Origin: Solimonas sp. SE-A11
GTDB lineage: Bacteria; Pseudomonadota; Gammaproteobacteria; Nevskiales; Nevskiaceae
DNA length: 64,000 nt
NCBI RefSeq assembly: GCF_030345715.1
Contig: NZ_JAUASX010000016.1
Coordinates: forward strand, 58,923-122,922
Direction: 5' to 3'
Positions 45,997 through 54,902 of this stretch are shown here, in pieces. The notes beneath the pieces were generated by a model. That model saw only the letters and a list, made by a program, of their open reading frames with translations. It was not told the DNA's origin and did not search any database. Made by a program: the position numbers and the translations under genes. Every line of letters begins with the position of its first letter. Within the stretch, counting starts at the first letter, position 1.

Positions 45997-47018
45997 CACG
46001 AATCATCAAGGCGGTACCGGTCTTGGCGCTGTGGCTGGCGGTACTCGGCGGCGGCCTGCTGGGCTACGCGCCGGCGGCCCAGGCCAGCACCAGTTGCAGC
46101 GCCAGCATGAGCAACGTCAGCTTCGGCAGCGTCAGCCCCTTCGGCGGCAACATCGACGTCACCGCCACCATCAACTACAGCTGCAGCATTACCAGCATCC
46201 TGTCCTCGTCCAAGGTGCGCGCCTGCTTCGGTATCGGGTCGGGCGCGCAGGGCGGCGGCGCGCTGGACCCGCGGGTGATGACCAGCGGCGTCAACAGCCT
46301 GGGCTTCAACCTCTACAAGTCGGCGGCACGCACCGATATCTGGGGCTCGCGCTCCAACGCCTACGGCGGCGTCGAAGTCACCCTGGAGCTCGGGGCCCTG
46401 ATCGGAAGCACCACGCAGACCGGTAGCCTGACGGTCTACGCGCGCGTGCCGTCGGGGCAGCTCACCGCGGTGCCGGCCAGCGACTACAGCAACAGCTTCA
46501 GCGGCGTGCACACCGAGCTGGTCTACCAGTACAACGAGTTCCTGCTGGGCCTGCTGCCGACACCGGCCAGCTGCACCAGCGGCGGCAACGGTGGCAGCAG
46601 CGGCACTTTTCCCTTCACCGCCAGCGCCACGGTCACCGCCAGTTGCGACCCGGTCTTCACCATCGACGGTATCGATTTCGGCACCCGCGGCCTGCTGGCC
46701 TCCAACTTCGATGCGGTGGCGGTGATCCACCCGCGCTGCACCAACACCACGCCCTACCAGCTGGGCCTCAACGACGGGCTTTACGCCTCCGGCAGCCTGC
46801 GGCGCATGAAGAGCACGGCCGGGGCCTACGTCGGCTACCAGCTCTACCGCGACAGCGGCCGCAGCCAGCGCTGGGGCAACACCCAGAACGTCGACACCGT
46901 GGCCGGCAGCGGTAGTGGCAGCGCCCAGAACGTCCAGGTCTACGGCCGCGTGGCTCCGCAGGCGACGCCGGCGGCGGGCTCGTATACCGACACGGTCACC
47001 GTCACCATCTATTACTAG
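45987..47018 (+). CDS. Csu-type two-domain tip adhesin
   Basis: 343 residues with a signal peptide (cleavage after AQA) and two SCPU domains. Domain 1, about 35-180, starts STSCSASMSNVSFGSVSPFG; domain 2, about 200-343, starts ASATVTASCDPVFTIDGIDF and ends DTVTVTIYY. Two-domain subunits cap Csu-like pili, as CsuE does. The hydrophobic linker EFLLGLLPTPASC lies between the domains. The gene overlaps the usher end. Confidence 0.88.
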   Translation: MPLARIIKAVPVLALWLAVLGGGLLGYAPAAQASTSCSASMSNVSFGSVSPFGGNIDVTATINYSCSITSILSSSKVRACFGIGSGAQGGGALDPRVMTSGVNSLGFNLYKSAARTDIWGSRSNAYGGVEVTLELGALIGSTTQTGSLTVYARVPSGQLTAVPASDYSNSFSGVHTELVYQYNEFLLGLLPTPASCTSGGNGGSSGTFPFTASATVTASCDPVFTIDGIDFGTRGLLASNFDAVAVIHPRCTNTTPYQLGLNDGLYASGSLRRMKSTAGAYVGYQLYRDSGRSQRWGNTQNVDTVAGSGSGSAQNVQVYGRVAPQATPAAGSYTDTVTVTIYY

Positions 47019-47027
47019 CCCAATTCT

Positions 47028-47056
47028 CCTCTCCCCTCGCGGGAGAGGGGTAGGGG
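47028..47056 (+). repeat. CCCTCTCCC/GGGAGAGGG hairpin repeat, copy C
   Basis: 29 bp: CCTCTCCCC, TCGC, GGGAGAGG and a GTAGGGG tail. It lies 10 bp after the tip-adhesin stop and could serve as its transcript end. It lacks the GAGAGGGG extension of copies A and B. Confidence 0.85.
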
Positions 47057-47206
47057 ACCAGGGCATGGATGCCCGAGGTAGGGCAACGCAGGAGCGGTTG
47101 CCGAGGAAGGGGGAACCCTCAAGCGGTGGCACGGCACGCTTCATCGCATGCGGTCCTCTCGCTTCGACGACAGGGGAAAACACCTCCCCACCTCGCCCCA
47201 CAACGC

Positions 47207-47247
47207 TATAATTGCCCTCCTCGGGCCCCCAAGAAGGCGGGCCTTTT
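47207..47247 (+). promoter_or_regulatory. argD promoter -10 box and terminator-like leader hairpin
   Basis: TATAAT (47207-47212) lies 55 bp before the argD ATG, with no recognisable -35. In the leader, GGCCC (47224-47228) can pair with GGGCC (47239-47243), followed by TTTT. Such a hairpin early in the leader could attenuate argD transcription. Confidence 0.4.
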
Positions 47248-47266
47248 GCTGTTGTGGAGATTGAAG

Positions 47267-48490
47267 ATGTCGCAGCTCAACCGCCAGCTGTTCAACGAGG
47301 TGATGGTTCCCAACTACGCGCCGGCGGAGATCATCCCGGTGCGCGGCGAAGGATCGCGCATCTGGGATCAGCAGGGCCGCGACTACCTGGACCTGGCCTG
47401 CGGCATCGCCGTCACCGGCCTGGGCCACTGCCACCCGGTGCTGGCACAGGCCATCGCCGAGCAGTCGCAAAAGCTCTGGCACATCTCCAACGTCATGACC
47501 AACGAGCCGGCGCTGAAGCTGGCCAAGCGGCTGACCGAGCTGACCTTCGCCGAGCGCGTGTTCTTCTGCAACAGCGGCTCGGAGGCCAACGAGGCCGCCT
47601 TCAAGCTGGCGCGGCGCTGGGGTAACACCCAGAACCCGGAGAAGAACGAGATCATCTCGTTCTACAACGGCTTCCATGGCCGCACCCTGTTCACGGTGAG
47701 CGTGGGCGGCCAGGAGAAGTACACCAAGGGTTTCGAGCCACTGCCGGGCAACATCACGCACCTGCCGTACAACGACTTGGCGACGCTGGCCGACCACATC
47801 AGCGACAAGACCTGCGCCGTGGTGCTGGAGCCGGTGCAGGGCGAGGGCGGCGTGACGCCGGCCACCGAGGCCTTCCTGAAGGGCGTGCGCGAGCTTTGCG
47901 ACCAGCACAACGTGCTGATGGTGTTCGATGAGGTGCAGAGCGGCAACGGCCGCAGCGGTTTCCTGTTCGCCTACATGGGCATGGGTGTGACGCCGGATAT
48001 CCTGACCACGGCCAAGGGCCTCGGCGGCGGCTTCCCGATCGGCGCCATGCTGACCACCGCGAAGCTGGCCGAGACCCTGGCCTTCGGCACGCACGGCTCC
48101 ACCTACGGTGGCAACCCGCTGGCCTGCGCCGTGGCCTGCGCTGCGCTGGAGGAGATCGCCAGGCCCGAGACCCTGGCCAACGTGCAGGCCCGCGGCGCGC
48201 AGCTGCGCCAGGGCCTGCAGCAGATCGGCGAGCGCTACAGCCTGTTCGAGGAGGTCCGCGGCATGGGCCTGCTGCTGGGCGCGCCGCTGCGGGATGCCTG
48301 GAAGGGTCGCGCCAAGGACGTCGTCAACGCCGGACTGAAGCACGGCGTGTGGCTGCTGGTGGCGGGCCCGGACGTGCTGCGCTTCGCGCCGGCCCTGAAC
48401 ATCTCCGAGGCCGACCTGGCCGAGGCCCTGCGCCGCCTCGACGCCGCCTGTGCCGAACTGGCGGGTTCGGCCGGCGCCGCGGTGGCCTGA
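47267..48490 (+). CDS. argD: Acetylornithine/succinyldiaminopimelate aminotransferase (ArgD)
   Basis: 407 residues from the ATG at 47267; the longer frame runs through the repeat-rich leader. Class-III PLP aminotransferase motifs: [52 protein letters not shown] and the PLP Lys in [14 protein letters not shown]. It acts in arginine synthesis and can serve in lysine synthesis; the catabolic AstC is a close relative and cannot be excluded. argG lies 14 kb away in the same window. Confidence 0.92.
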   Translation: MSQLNRQLFNEVMVPNYAPAEIIPVRGEGSRIWDQQGRDYLDLACGIAVTGLGHCHPVLAQAIAEQSQKLWHISNVMTNEPALKLAKRLTELTFAERVFFCNSGSEANEAAFKLARRWGNTQNPEKNEIISFYNGFHGRTLFTVSVGGQEKYTKGFEPLPGNITHLPYNDLATLADHISDKTCAVVLEPVQGEGGVTPATEAFLKGVRELCDQHNVLMVFDEVQSGNGRSGFLFAYMGMGVTPDILTTAKGLGGGFPIGAMLTTAKLAETLAFGTHGSTYGGNPLACAVACAALEEIARPETLANVQARGAQLRQGLQQIGERYSLFEEVRGMGLLLGAPLRDAWKGRAKDVVNAGLKHGVWLLVAGPDVLRFAPALNISEADLAEALRRLDAACAELAGSAGAAVA

Positions 48491-48515
48491 AGCCGGGCAG
48501 GCGGTCGCCGCAACG

Positions 48516-48543
48516 AAAAGGGCCCGCTGATGCGGGCCTTTTT
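48516..48543 (+). terminator. Intrinsic terminator after argD
   Basis: GGCCCGC (48521-48527), loop TGAT, GCGGGCC (48532-48538), then five T; four A precede the stem, so it may work in both directions. Confidence 0.88.
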
Positions 48544-48567
48544 CGTTTCCAAATATGGAGCAGTGAC

Positions 48568-48682
48568 GCCATCAATGGCGCGGCCTCTGCTCGTTCATCG
48601 AGCCCCGGGGTGGCCATCCCTGGCCGCCCGTGATCCGCCACAGGCGATGACATTGAGTCATCGCCAAAGCGTGGCGGATCAC
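48568..48682. repeat. Multi-hairpin element between convergent argD and rnd
   Basis: Hairpin units GCC-ATCAAT-GGC (48568-48579) and GGCC-ATCCCT-GGCC (48612-48625). They are followed by a two-part stem: GTGATCCGCCAC (48630-48641) with GTGGCGGATCAC (48671-48682), and GGCGATGAC (48643-48651) with GTCATCGCC (48657-48665), loop ATTGA. It shares GCC-N6-GGC units and the GATGNC-ATTNA-GNCATC tip with 38506-38697. Confidence 0.8.
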
Positions 48683-48708
48683 CCGATTGCGGGAGAGGGA
48701 CGCAAAGA

Positions 48709-49797
48709 TCAAAGCTTCAGCAACTCCTCGCCCGCCACCTGCCGGCGCCAGCCCTGCAGCAGCGGCACCTGGGCCTGGTCGCCCTGCAGCAGCAGCGCCA
48801 GCATGTCGGCGCGCGGGGCGATGAAGGTGGGTGGCAGCTTCAGGCCCGCGGCGATGTCAGCCAGGCGTGCCTGCAGGGCCTTGAGGCGTGCCTTCTGCTC
48901 GGGGGCGAGCTGGTCGTCGGTGGCCAGCACCTTGGCGGGCGTCGCCATGCCCTGGGCCACCAGCGCCAGCAGGCGCTCGCCGTGGCGCTCCAGCGTCTTG
49001 GGCGGCAGCACCTTGAGGGCTTCCAGCTGCGCTAGCGTCTGCGGCTTGCGCTCGGCCAGGCGGTAGACCGGATCGTCGTCCAGGATCCACTTGCGCGGGC
49101 GGTTGCGCTCCTGGGCCTCGACCTCGCGCCAGGCAGTCAGTGCGGCGGCGATCTGCTGTTCGCGCGCCGGCATGCGTGCCAGGCCTTTCAGGCGTTGCCA
49201 GGCGTCCTCCGGGGCGGTGTGATAGCGCGCCGGATCGCAGAGGCGCGCACAGTCCTCCTCCAGCCAGGCCAGGCGCCCGGTCTGCACCAGCTCCTCGCGC
49301 AGGCGCGGGTAGATTTCGGCCAGGTACTTCACGTCGGCGGCGGCGTAGGCCAGCTCCGCCTCGCTCAGGGGCCGCCGGGCCCAGTCGGTGCGCGACAGGC
49401 TCTTGTCCAGGGTCACGCCGCAGAGTTTCTCGATCAGGCCGGCATAGCCGATCTGGTCGCCATAGCCCAGCAGGGTGGCGGCGATCTGGGTGTCGAACAG
49501 CGGGCTCGGCGCAGCGCCGGTGAGCTGCACGAAGATCTCGTAGTCCTGGCTGGCCGAGTGCAGCACCTTGGTGGTCTGCGGCTGCGCCAGCACCGACAGC
49601 AGGGGCGACAGGTCCTTGATCGCCAGGGGGTCGACGCAGACGGACTGGCTGCCGTCGCCGACCTGGATCAGGCAAAGACGGGCGTGGTAGGTGTCCACGC
49701 GGACGAATTCGGTGTCGATCGCCAGCCAGTCGCGGCCGGCCCAGCCCTGGGCCAGGGCCGCCAGCGGGGCGGGGGTATTGATGAAAGGGGTGGACAT
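48709..49797 (-). CDS. rnd: Ribonuclease D
   Basis: 362 residues from the ATG at 49797. The DEDD exonuclease residues are in LAIDTEFVRVDTYHARLCLI, SASQDYEIF, and YAAADVKYLAEIY, and an HRDC domain follows (around 200-290). RNase D trims 3' ends of tRNA precursors. The frame is open far upstream, but that part overlaps the gene at 49855 on the other strand and is not coding. Confidence 0.94.
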   Translation of the reverse strand: MSTPFINTPAPLAALAQGWAGRDWLAIDTEFVRVDTYHARLCLIQVGDGSQSVCVDPLAIKDLSPLLSVLAQPQTTKVLHSASQDYEIFVQLTGAAPSPLFDTQIAATLLGYGDQIGYAGLIEKLCGVTLDKSLSRTDWARRPLSEAELAYAAADVKYLAEIYPRLREELVQTGRLAWLEEDCARLCDPARYHTAPEDAWQRLKGLARMPAREQQIAAALTAWREVEAQERNRPRKWILDDDPVYRLAERKPQTLAQLEALKVLPPKTLERHGERLLALVAQGMATPAKVLATDDQLAPEQKARLKALQARLADIAAGLKLPPTFIAPRADMLALLLQGDQAQVPLLQGWRRQVAGEELLKL

Positions 49798-49854
49798 GGG
49801 AGTCTTGGCGGATATTCCCATTAGAATACCGGCTTTACGCACCAGACCGCCGAC

Positions 49855-50412
49855 ATGCTCGCCTCCGTTTCCTCTGCGACCCTGAAGATCCTGTTCTTCC
49901 GTGCCGGCCCTGAGGACTTCCCCTTCGACCAGGGCCGCAACCTGATGCTGGCCTGCATCGCCTTTGCGGTGCTGGCCAATGCCGCACTGCTGAGCTTCCT
50001 GGTGCCGCCTGGCGTGGCGCTGGCCGGTGCGGCCGTGAACACGGCCTTCCTGGCCCTGTTCACGCGTTTTGCCCTGGCCACGCGCAAGCTCGACAATCGC
50101 TTCCAGCAGACCTTCAACGCCGTGCTGACCACCACCGCGGTGCTGACGCTGTTCATGCTGCCGTTCTTCGCCAAGCTGGCGCCGGTGCTGGCGCAAATCG
50201 CCGAGCTGCTGCAGAAGGACCCCTCGCTGGCCAACAAGCCTGAGATGCTGCCCAAGCCGCCGTCCTCGGCGACCAGCGCGCTGATGGTGCTGGGCATCTG
50301 GCAGATCGTGGTGATCTGCCGCATCTTCATGATGGCCGCCGGTGGTTGGGCGATGATGGCCTTCATCGGCATCCTGTTCCTGATGGTGGGCCTGCAGCTC
50401 GGCGCCGCCTGA
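49855..50412 (+). CDS. Inner-membrane protein of unknown function
   Basis: 185 residues with about four hydrophobic helices (roughly 30-50, 52-70, 88-112 and 138-183) and a Lys/Pro-rich loop around residues 121-135. No family is recognised with confidence; the shape resembles YIP1-type membrane proteins. It begins 57 bp from the divergent rnd gene, behind TAGAATACCGGC (49822-49833), a likely -10 box. mpl follows after 10 bp, probably on the same transcript. Confidence 0.75.
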   Translation: MLASVSSATLKILFFRAGPEDFPFDQGRNLMLACIAFAVLANAALLSFLVPPGVALAGAAVNTAFLALFTRFALATRKLDNRFQQTFNAVLTTTAVLTLFMLPFFAKLAPVLAQIAELLQKDPSLANKPEMLPKPPSSATSALMVLGIWQIVVICRIFMMAAGGWAMMAFIGILFLMVGLQLGAA

Positions 50413-50422
50413 AACTCCAGTC

Positions 50423-51766
50423 ATGCACATCCATATCCTCGGCATCTGCGGCACCTTCATGGCCGGCATCGCGGCGATCGCACGCGAGGCCGGGCACACC
50501 GTCACCGGCTCCGACGCCAACGCTTGGCCACCGATGTCCACGCAGCTGGAGCAGCTCGGCATCGCCGTGATGCGCGGCTACGAGCCTGACCACCTGATGC
50601 CTCGTCCGGACATGGTGGTGGTGGGCAACGTTGTCACGCGCGGCAATCCCGCGATGGAGTACGTGCTCAACGAAGGCCTGCCCTATATCTCCGGCCCGCA
50701 GTGGCTGGCCGAGAACGTGCTGCAGGGCCGCCATGTGCTGGCGGTGGCCGGCACCCATGGCAAGACCACCACCACCAGCATCCTGGCCTGGCTGCTGGAG
50801 CATGCGGGCCTGGAGCCTGGCTTCCTGGTGGGCGGCGTGCCGATGAACTTTGGCTTGTCCGCGCGCCTGGGCAAGGGCAAGACCTTCGTGATCGAGGCGG
50901 ACGAGTACGACACGGCGTTCTTCGACAAGCGCAGCAAGTTCGTCCACTACCGCCCGCGCACCTGCATCCTCAACAACCTCGAATTCGACCACGCCGACAT
51001 CTTCCCGGACTTGGCCGCCATCGAGCGCCAGTTCCACCACCTGGTACGCACGGTGCCGGGGCAGGGGCGGCTGGTGGTCAACGCCGCCGACGCCGCGCTG
51101 GCGCGGGTGCTGGAGCAAGGCTGCTGGAGCGAGCGCGAGGCGTTCGACAGCGAACTGGGCTGGCGTGCCGAGCCCAATGCCGAGGGCTTCCGCCTGTTTG
51201 TCCATGGCGAGGACCAGGGCCAGGTGGTCTCGCCTCTGGCCGGCACGCACAACCGCTCCAACACGCTGGCCGCCTTCGCGGCAGCGCATCACGTCGGCGT
51301 GCCGGTGGCGACGCTGATCGAGGGCATGGCGCAGTTCCAGAGCGTCAAGCGGCGCCTGGAGCTGGTGGGTGAGGTGCGCGGCGTGAAGGTCTACGACGAC
51401 TTCGCCCACCACCCTACGGCGATCGCGGTGACGGTGGACGCGCTGCGCCAGCAGCCGGGCTCCGGCCGCATCCTGGCCGTGCTGGAGCCGCGCTCCAACA
51501 CCATGCGCATGGGCTCCCACGCCACGGAGCTGGCGCACAGCCTGCACGCGGCGGACAAGGTCTTCGTCTACGCCCGCCCGGACCTGAAGTGGGATGCGGC
51601 GGCGGCATTGCAGGAGGTCGGCCCGCGCCTGCGCGTGCACCACGACCTGGCGCTGCTGGTGGCCGCCATCGCCGGCGAGGCCCAGGAGGGTGACCGCGTG
51701 CTGGTGATGTCCAACGGCGACTTTGGCGGCATCCACGGCAAGCTGTTGAAAGAACTGGGCACTTGA
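50423..51766 (+). CDS. mpl: Mpl, UDP-MurNAc:L-alanyl-gamma-D-glutamyl-meso-DAP ligase
   Basis: 447 residues of the Mur ligase family. The N-terminal HIHILGICGTFMAGIA is specific for Mpl/MurC, the P-loop is GTHGKTTTTS (109-118), and EADEYDTAFFD and YDDFAHHPTAI follow. Mpl reattaches recycled murein tripeptide to UDP-MurNAc. A 9-bp stem (51774-51782/51787-51795) follows the stop by 7 bp. Confidence 0.95.
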   Translation: MHIHILGICGTFMAGIAAIAREAGHTVTGSDANAWPPMSTQLEQLGIAVMRGYEPDHLMPRPDMVVVGNVVTRGNPAMEYVLNEGLPYISGPQWLAENVLQGRHVLAVAGTHGKTTTTSILAWLLEHAGLEPGFLVGGVPMNFGLSARLGKGKTFVIEADEYDTAFFDKRSKFVHYRPRTCILNNLEFDHADIFPDLAAIERQFHHLVRTVPGQGRLVVNAADAALARVLEQGCWSEREAFDSELGWRAEPNAEGFRLFVHGEDQGQVVSPLAGTHNRSNTLAAFAAAHHVGVPVATLIEGMAQFQSVKRRLELVGEVRGVKVYDDFAHHPTAIAVTVDALRQQPGSGRILAVLEPRSNTMRMGSHATELAHSLHAADKVFVYARPDLKWDAAAALQEVGPRLRVHHDLALLVAAIAGEAQEGDRVLVMSNGDFGGIHGKLLKELGT

Positions 51767-51773
51767 GAAAAGT

Positions 51774-51795
51774 CCGGGGCTGCATCCAGCCCCGG
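51774..51795 (+). terminator. Hairpin after mpl
   Basis: CCGGGGCTG (51774-51782), loop CATC, CAGCCCCGG (51787-51795). The stem is strong but lacks a T-run, so termination efficiency is uncertain. Confidence 0.5.
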
Positions 51796-51815
51796 CCCCT
51801 GCCCGTACCTCTGGT

Positions 51816-51860
51816 ATCCGACCCGCCTGCCCGCCCTGGGCAGGACGGCCCTCGTCGGAT
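51816..51860 (+). promoter_or_regulatory. Nested leader hairpins upstream of the DUF4394 lipoprotein
   Basis: ATCCGAC (51816-51822) pairs with GTCGGAT (51854-51860); inside it CCTGCCC (51826-51832) pairs with GGGCAGG (51838-51844). The structure ends 5 bp before the GGAGG ribosome-binding site (51866-51870). Confidence 0.5.
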
Positions 51861-51875
51861 CCACCGGAGGAAACC

Positions 51876-54413
51876 ATGCAGAACAAAGGATTTACCCTGC
51901 GCGGCAGTCTGCTGCTGACGGCCATGGCAGGCCTGGCAGCCTGCAGCAGCGACAACAGGGAGTTCATCGAAGCGGCGCCCGGCGATACCTTCGTTGTCAC
52001 ATCCAGCGCCGCCGGCCAGCGGCTGCTCAGCTTCGATCGCGCCACGCCCGGCAGCCTGCGCACCGCCCGGGATATCACCGGCCTGGCCAGCGGGGAGCGC
52101 ATCGTCGGCGCCGACTTCCGCCCTGCCGACGGCAATCTCTATGCAGTGACCAGTGCCAGCCGCGTGCTGCGCCTGAATCCTTCGACCGGCGCGGTCTCGG
52201 CGCCCGTCACGCTCAGCGTTGCGCTGGACAGCACCGCCACCGACTTCGGCGTGGATTTCAACCCGGTGCCGGATCGCCTGCGCGTGGTCAGCAATACCGG
52301 GCAGAACCTGCGCATCAACGTGGCCGACGGCGCCACCACGGTGGATGGCACGCTCAAGCAGGATCGTCGCACGGCGACAGTGCCGGATGTCTCCGGCATC
52401 ACCGCCACGGCCTACACCATGAGCTTCAAGGAGGCCTGCCGCACGACGATCTACTACATCAACAGCGCCACCGGTAACCTGATGACGTCGGCCGATCCCA
52501 ATGCGGGCACCGTATTCACGGTGGGCAGCCTGGGCCTGGGGGCTCCGGCAGCGGTCAATGGCTTCGACGTGCTGACCGGCACGGCGGCGGATGGCCTGCC
52601 AACCAATAGCGCCGTCGCCGTGCTCAGCGTTGCGGGGGTACCCACCTTCCACACCATCAATCTCAGCACCGGTGCGGCGACCGCCACCGGTGCGGTGGCG
52701 GTGAAAGCCGGCGAGCAGATCGTGGCACTGACCAGCCCGGTGTCGGCCTCGCCGACGAAGCAGGCGCGCGGTGAGCTGGTAGCCCTGACCGCCGGCAACA
52801 AGCTGGTGAGCTTCAACCGCGGTTCGCCCGCCAAGCTCTGCACGGCAGCTACCGACGTGACGGGTCTCGTCACCGGCGAGAGCGTGGTGGGTATCGACAC
52901 GCGCCCCGCCACCGGCGAACTGTATGGCCTGACCGACGCCAGCCGCCTGGTGGTGATCAACCCGGATACCGGCGCTGCCACCGAGCGTGCGGTGCTCAGC
53001 ACGGCCCTGCCGGCGGGTACCAGCTTCGGCGTGGACTTCAATCCGGTGCCGGATCGCCTGCGCGTGATTGCGGCCAACGGCGTGAACCTGCGGATCGATC
53101 CGCGGGCCGGCATCAATCCCAACGTGACCACTGATGTGCCGCTGTCCGGCGCCAGCACCGCCAACGTCACCGCGGTGGCTTACAGCAACAGCCTGCGCAG
53201 TGCCGCGGAGAACGTGAACAGCACAGCCAGCACCGCGCTATTCGGCGTGGACACCACGCGTGACCAGCTGGTGCGGATCGGCAGCGATCCGGCGAGCGGC
53301 GGTTCCTGCGCGCCGGTGGCCCCCGCGCTGCCGGATGCGGGCAACCCGAACTGCGGCGTGGTCGCCGATGTCGGAGCGCTGGGCGTGAATCTGGAGGCGG
53401 TGAGTGCCTTCGAGATCGACGGAGCCAATGGCGCAGCGCTGCTGGCGGGTTCCACGGCCGCTGCAACCAGTTCCCAGCTCTATACGGTGAATCTGGCAAC
53501 CGGTGCCGCGGTCCTGGCAACCGGGGTGGCGGCGTCCAGCACCATCGGCGGCGGCGAGTTGATCCGCGGCCTGGCCCTGGTGCCGGCAGCCTTGCCGGGT
53601 GCGTCGGTCACCGTGTTCGCGCTGCTGGAGAACGGCACCGACCTGGTCAGCTTCCTGCCGTCCGCCGCGGCCACGCCCTCGGCGCCAGTGGCGATCACCG
53701 GCCTGGCCGGCGGTGAAACGCTGCTCGACATCGATTTCCGTGTCACCGGCAACGCGCAGCGCAATCGCCAGCTGGTCGGTGTCAGCAACCAGAACCGCCT
53801 TTACGACATCAATCCGGCGACCGGTGCGGCCACCAACGGCCGTGAGCTGAAGACGGCGGCGGGCGCGAACGTGGTGCTGAGCGGCGGCACGGCCCTGGAC
53901 TTCAATCCGGTGCCGGACCTGCTGCGCCTGATCACCACCAGCGGACAGAACCTGCGCATCAACGTGGACTCGGCCACGGGCGTGACGATGGACAGCACCA
54001 TCAGCGGTGCCACCACCGGCCTGATGGCGGCGGCCTACACCAACAGCTTTGTGGGTACCACGTCGACGGCCTTGTACGGTATCGACGCGGCTACCGGTGC
54101 GCTGGTGCGGGTCGGCGCCGATCCGGCGACCGGCGGCGCCTGCACCGCCCCGGCTGACGCAGGCAACCCGAACTGCGGCGTGGTCACCACCGTGGGGCTG
54201 CTGGGCGTGGTGACGCCGCCGCTGAGCCAGTTGGGTGACATGGACATCGTCGGCGGGCGTAACGGCTATGCCCTGGCGGCGCTGCAGCCCTCGGGCGGTG
54301 GCCTGTCGACCCTGGTGCGCGTCAACCTCGGCACTGGCGCGGCAACCACGCTGGGCACGATTGGCGCTGCGGGTGCGCCGGCGGTGCGCAGCATCGCGCT
54401 GCGCGTCCAGTAA
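51876..54413 (+). CDS. Lipoprotein with three DUF4394 units
   Basis: 845 residues. A signal with lipobox (GLAACSS) leads to three successive DUF4394 units of about 260-290 residues. Each carries a VDFNPVPDRLRV-type core (starting near residues 126, 386 and 674), a following NLRI strand and a TAxAYTNS-type segment. Units two and three share DAGNPNCGVV. Most known DUF4394 proteins hold one or two units. The repeated short beta strands suggest beta-propeller structure. It is a surface or periplasmic lipoprotein; no enzyme motif is visible. A strong terminator follows and no operon partner is present. Confidence 0.9.
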   Translation: MQNKGFTLRGSLLLTAMAGLAACSSDNREFIEAAPGDTFVVTSSAAGQRLLSFDRATPGSLRTARDITGLASGERIVGADFRPADGNLYAVTSASRVLRLNPSTGAVSAPVTLSVALDSTATDFGVDFNPVPDRLRVVSNTGQNLRINVADGATTVDGTLKQDRRTATVPDVSGITATAYTMSFKEACRTTIYYINSATGNLMTSADPNAGTVFTVGSLGLGAPAAVNGFDVLTGTAADGLPTNSAVAVLSVAGVPTFHTINLSTGAATATGAVAVKAGEQIVALTSPVSASPTKQARGELVALTAGNKLVSFNRGSPAKLCTAATDVTGLVTGESVVGIDTRPATGELYGLTDASRLVVINPDTGAATERAVLSTALPAGTSFGVDFNPVPDRLRVIAANGVNLRIDPRAGINPNVTTDVPLSGASTANVTAVAYSNSLRSAAENVNSTASTALFGVDTTRDQLVRIGSDPASGGSCAPVAPALPDAGNPNCGVVADVGALGVNLEAVSAFEIDGANGAALLAGSTAAATSSQLYTVNLATGAAVLATGVAASSTIGGGELIRGLALVPAALPGASVTVFALLENGTDLVSFLPSAAATPSAPVAITGLAGGETLLDIDFRVTGNAQRNRQLVGVSNQNRLYDINPATGAATNGRELKTAAGANVVLSGGTALDFNPVPDLLRLITTSGQNLRINVDSATGVTMDSTISGATTGLMAAAYTNSFVGTTSTALYGIDAATGALVRVGADPATGGACTAPADAGNPNCGVVTTVGLLGVVTPPLSQLGDMDIVGGRNGYALAALQPSGGGLSTLVRVNLGTGAATTLGTIGAAGAPAVRSIALRVQ

Positions 54414-54430
54414 GCGGAGCGGCAAAGACA

Positions 54431-54459
54431 AAGGGGCCGGCGAAAGCCGGCCCCTTTTT
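54431..54459 (+). terminator. Intrinsic terminator after the DUF4394 gene
   Basis: AAGGGGCCGGC (54431-54441), GAAA tetraloop, GCCGGCCCCTT (54446-54456) and a T-run. It is shared with the convergent gene at 54487 only if A-rich upstream sequence serves the other strand. Confidence 0.9.
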
Positions 54460-54486
54460 CGTTCAGCGCTTCACCAGCGGGAGGGA

Positions 54487-54882
54487 TCAGTCCTCTTCCG
54501 GTGCGGCCTCGCCGCCGGGGCCCTCATCCTCGTCCAGTTCTTCTTCCAGCTTCGCCAGCTTGGCCAGGAAGCGCTTGAGGATGCGCTCGCCCACGCCTTC
54601 CTCCACCAGCAGGTGCGTGATGGCGTCGCGCAGGGCGTCGGCGTCGAAATGCTCGTGGCTCGGGTCGGTGATCTCGCCGATGTCCCCGATCTGGTCCCAG
54701 CCTTCTTCGATGCTGAACACCACCGGCATGATCGGCGGGTCCAGCTCCACCGACAGGAAATCGAAGCGGTGGGAAAAACCGTCCCAGGTGACCCACTGCG
54801 GCTCGCCGGAGTCCAGGTAGGTCAGGATCGCCTCGGCGCAGACGGCGGCAAACTTTTCGACGTGACTGTCTTCGATATCCAT
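54487..54882 (-). CDS. Acidic protein of unknown function
   Basis: 131 residues, strongly acidic, ending in a Glu/Asp-rich tail (LAKLEEELDEDEGPGGEAAP). A hydrophobic-patterned middle (HRFDFLSVELDPPIMPVVFS) suggests a folded domain, followed by helices. No family is recognised. It lies 20 bp after lipA on the same strand and may be co-transcribed with it. Confidence 0.7.
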   Translation of the reverse strand: MDIEDSHVEKFAAVCAEAILTYLDSGEPQWVTWDGFSHRFDFLSVELDPPIMPVVFSIEEGWDQIGDIGEITDPSHEHFDADALRDAITHLLVEEGVGERILKRFLAKLAKLEEELDEDEGPGGEAAPEED

Positions 54883-54902
54883 GGAAGCGGGGTAAGGCGG
54901 GT

